This document shows positions 31,884-32,202 of a stretch of DNA of 32,202 nucleotides, piece after piece. Source of the DNA: an uncultured Clostridia bacterium (lineage in GTDB: Bacteria > Bacillota > Clostridia > Oscillospirales > Ruminococcaceae); contig CANQYC010000008.1 of assembly GCA_947627945.1 (NCBI GenBank), positions 1-32,202 on the forward strand, read 5' to 3'. The position numbers and the translations under genes were made by a program. How positions within the stretch are numbered: the first letter of the stretch is position 1; the number at the start of each line of letters is the position of its first letter. The notes under the pieces are model-generated. The model was not told the origin of the DNA, made no database searches, and saw nothing but the letters and a program-made list of their open reading frames with translations.

Positions 31884-32202
31884 ATGGATATGGAACTGGA
31901 ATTTGTAAGACCAGATGAGATCGAGAGACGCAGCTTTGCGATCATCGAGGAGGAGCTGGGAGACCGTCCGCTGCCGGAGGCATTGCGTCCGGTGGTGCTG
32001 CGTGTCATTCACACGACGGCGGATCTTTCCTATTATGACATGCTCTATTTCTCGCCGGATGTCATAACAAAGGCACAGGCACTGCTGCGCCGGGGCTGTG
32101 TGATCGTGACAGATACCAATATGGCAAAGGCTGGCATCAATCGTGCCGCACTTGCCCGGCTCGGCTGCCGGACAGAATGTTACATGGCGGATGCAGATGT
32201 CG
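31884..32202 (+). CDS. cbiC: Cobalt-precorrin-8 methylmutase, cut by window end
   Basis: The first 106 codons of CbiC, running off the right edge of the window. It reads MDMELEFVRPDEIERRSF, then the catalytic His43 in RVIHTTADLSYY, followed by VIVTDTNMAKAGINR, all typical of CbiC/CobH. It moves the C11 methyl to C12, giving cobyrinate. ATG 31884 has TGGAGGG six bases upstream. In pathway order it acts before cbiA, but here it comes after cbiP. Confidence 0.92.
   Translation, partial: MDMELEFVRPDEIERRSFAIIEEELGDRPLPEALRPVVLRVIHTTADLSYYDMLYFSPDVITKAQALLRRGCVIVTDTNMAKAGINRAALARLGCRTECYMADADV

Overview
The window looks like a chromosomal segment of a Gram-positive anaerobe of the class Clostridia, probably Oscillospiraceae (Ruminococcus-like). 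This is inferred from strong AGGAGG-type ribosome binding sites, TTGACA/TATAAT promoters, the anaerobic (early cobalt insertion) cobalamin route and the types of mobile genes present. No rRNA or tRNA is present to fix the taxon. The chromosomal genes (about 12000 to the end) are clearly richer in G+C than the left third.

Positions 1-12011 are accessory DNA stacked at the 3' end of guaA. A younger element runs from about 2729 to 12011. It is bounded by the 10-bp direct repeat ATTCCCACTC, which on the right is the last codons of guaA. It carries xis, a tyrosine integrase, a MobC-like ribbon-helix-helix protein, a RepA-like AAA ATPase, an oriT/ori-like palindrome and iteron region, a MobV relaxase with a frameshift in an A9 run, and a three-gene defence-like operon (EcoRI-type adenine methyltransferase, DUF262-HNH nuclease, AbiTii-like protein). 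All of these are on the minus strand. A plus-strand XRE regulator and a small gene of unknown function lie at its right end. To its left (1-2728) is the decayed right end of an older, related element, with a 5'-truncated copy of the same AAA ATPase and a GmrSD-like DUF262/DUF1524 protein. At both right ends, paired 7-bp repeats lie at exactly the same distance from the core repeat, which supports two successive integrations by related integrases.

Positions 12000-16545 hold a minus-strand housekeeping operon, asnB-pyrB-guaA, with one visible promoter upstream of asnB. The aspartate carbamoyltransferase has an extra C-terminal four-cysteine zinc-ribbon like that of PyrI.

From 16740 rightward, a divergent promoter drives a plus-strand gene for a membrane-anchored, apparently catalytically dead SGNH-like protein. 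It is followed without a visible break by a tightly packed cobalamin operon: cbiL, cbiD, cbiF, cbiG, cbiH, cbiJ, cbiET, cbiA, cobT, cobU, cobS, a second short cobU-like gene, cobC, cbiB, cobD, cbiP and cbiC (cut by the window end). Together these cover cobalt-precorrin-2 to cobyrinic acid a,c-diamide, cobyric acid, cobinamide and nucleotide-loop assembly. Cobaltochelatase, corrinoid adenosyltransferase and cobalt transport genes are not in the window. Most junctions are 4-bp ATGA/GTGA overlaps, which implies translational coupling. There is no room for a cobalamin riboswitch between the visible promoter and the first gene.

Positions 1-59 show nothing I can assign. No CRISPR array, tRNA, rRNA or insertion sequence was seen.
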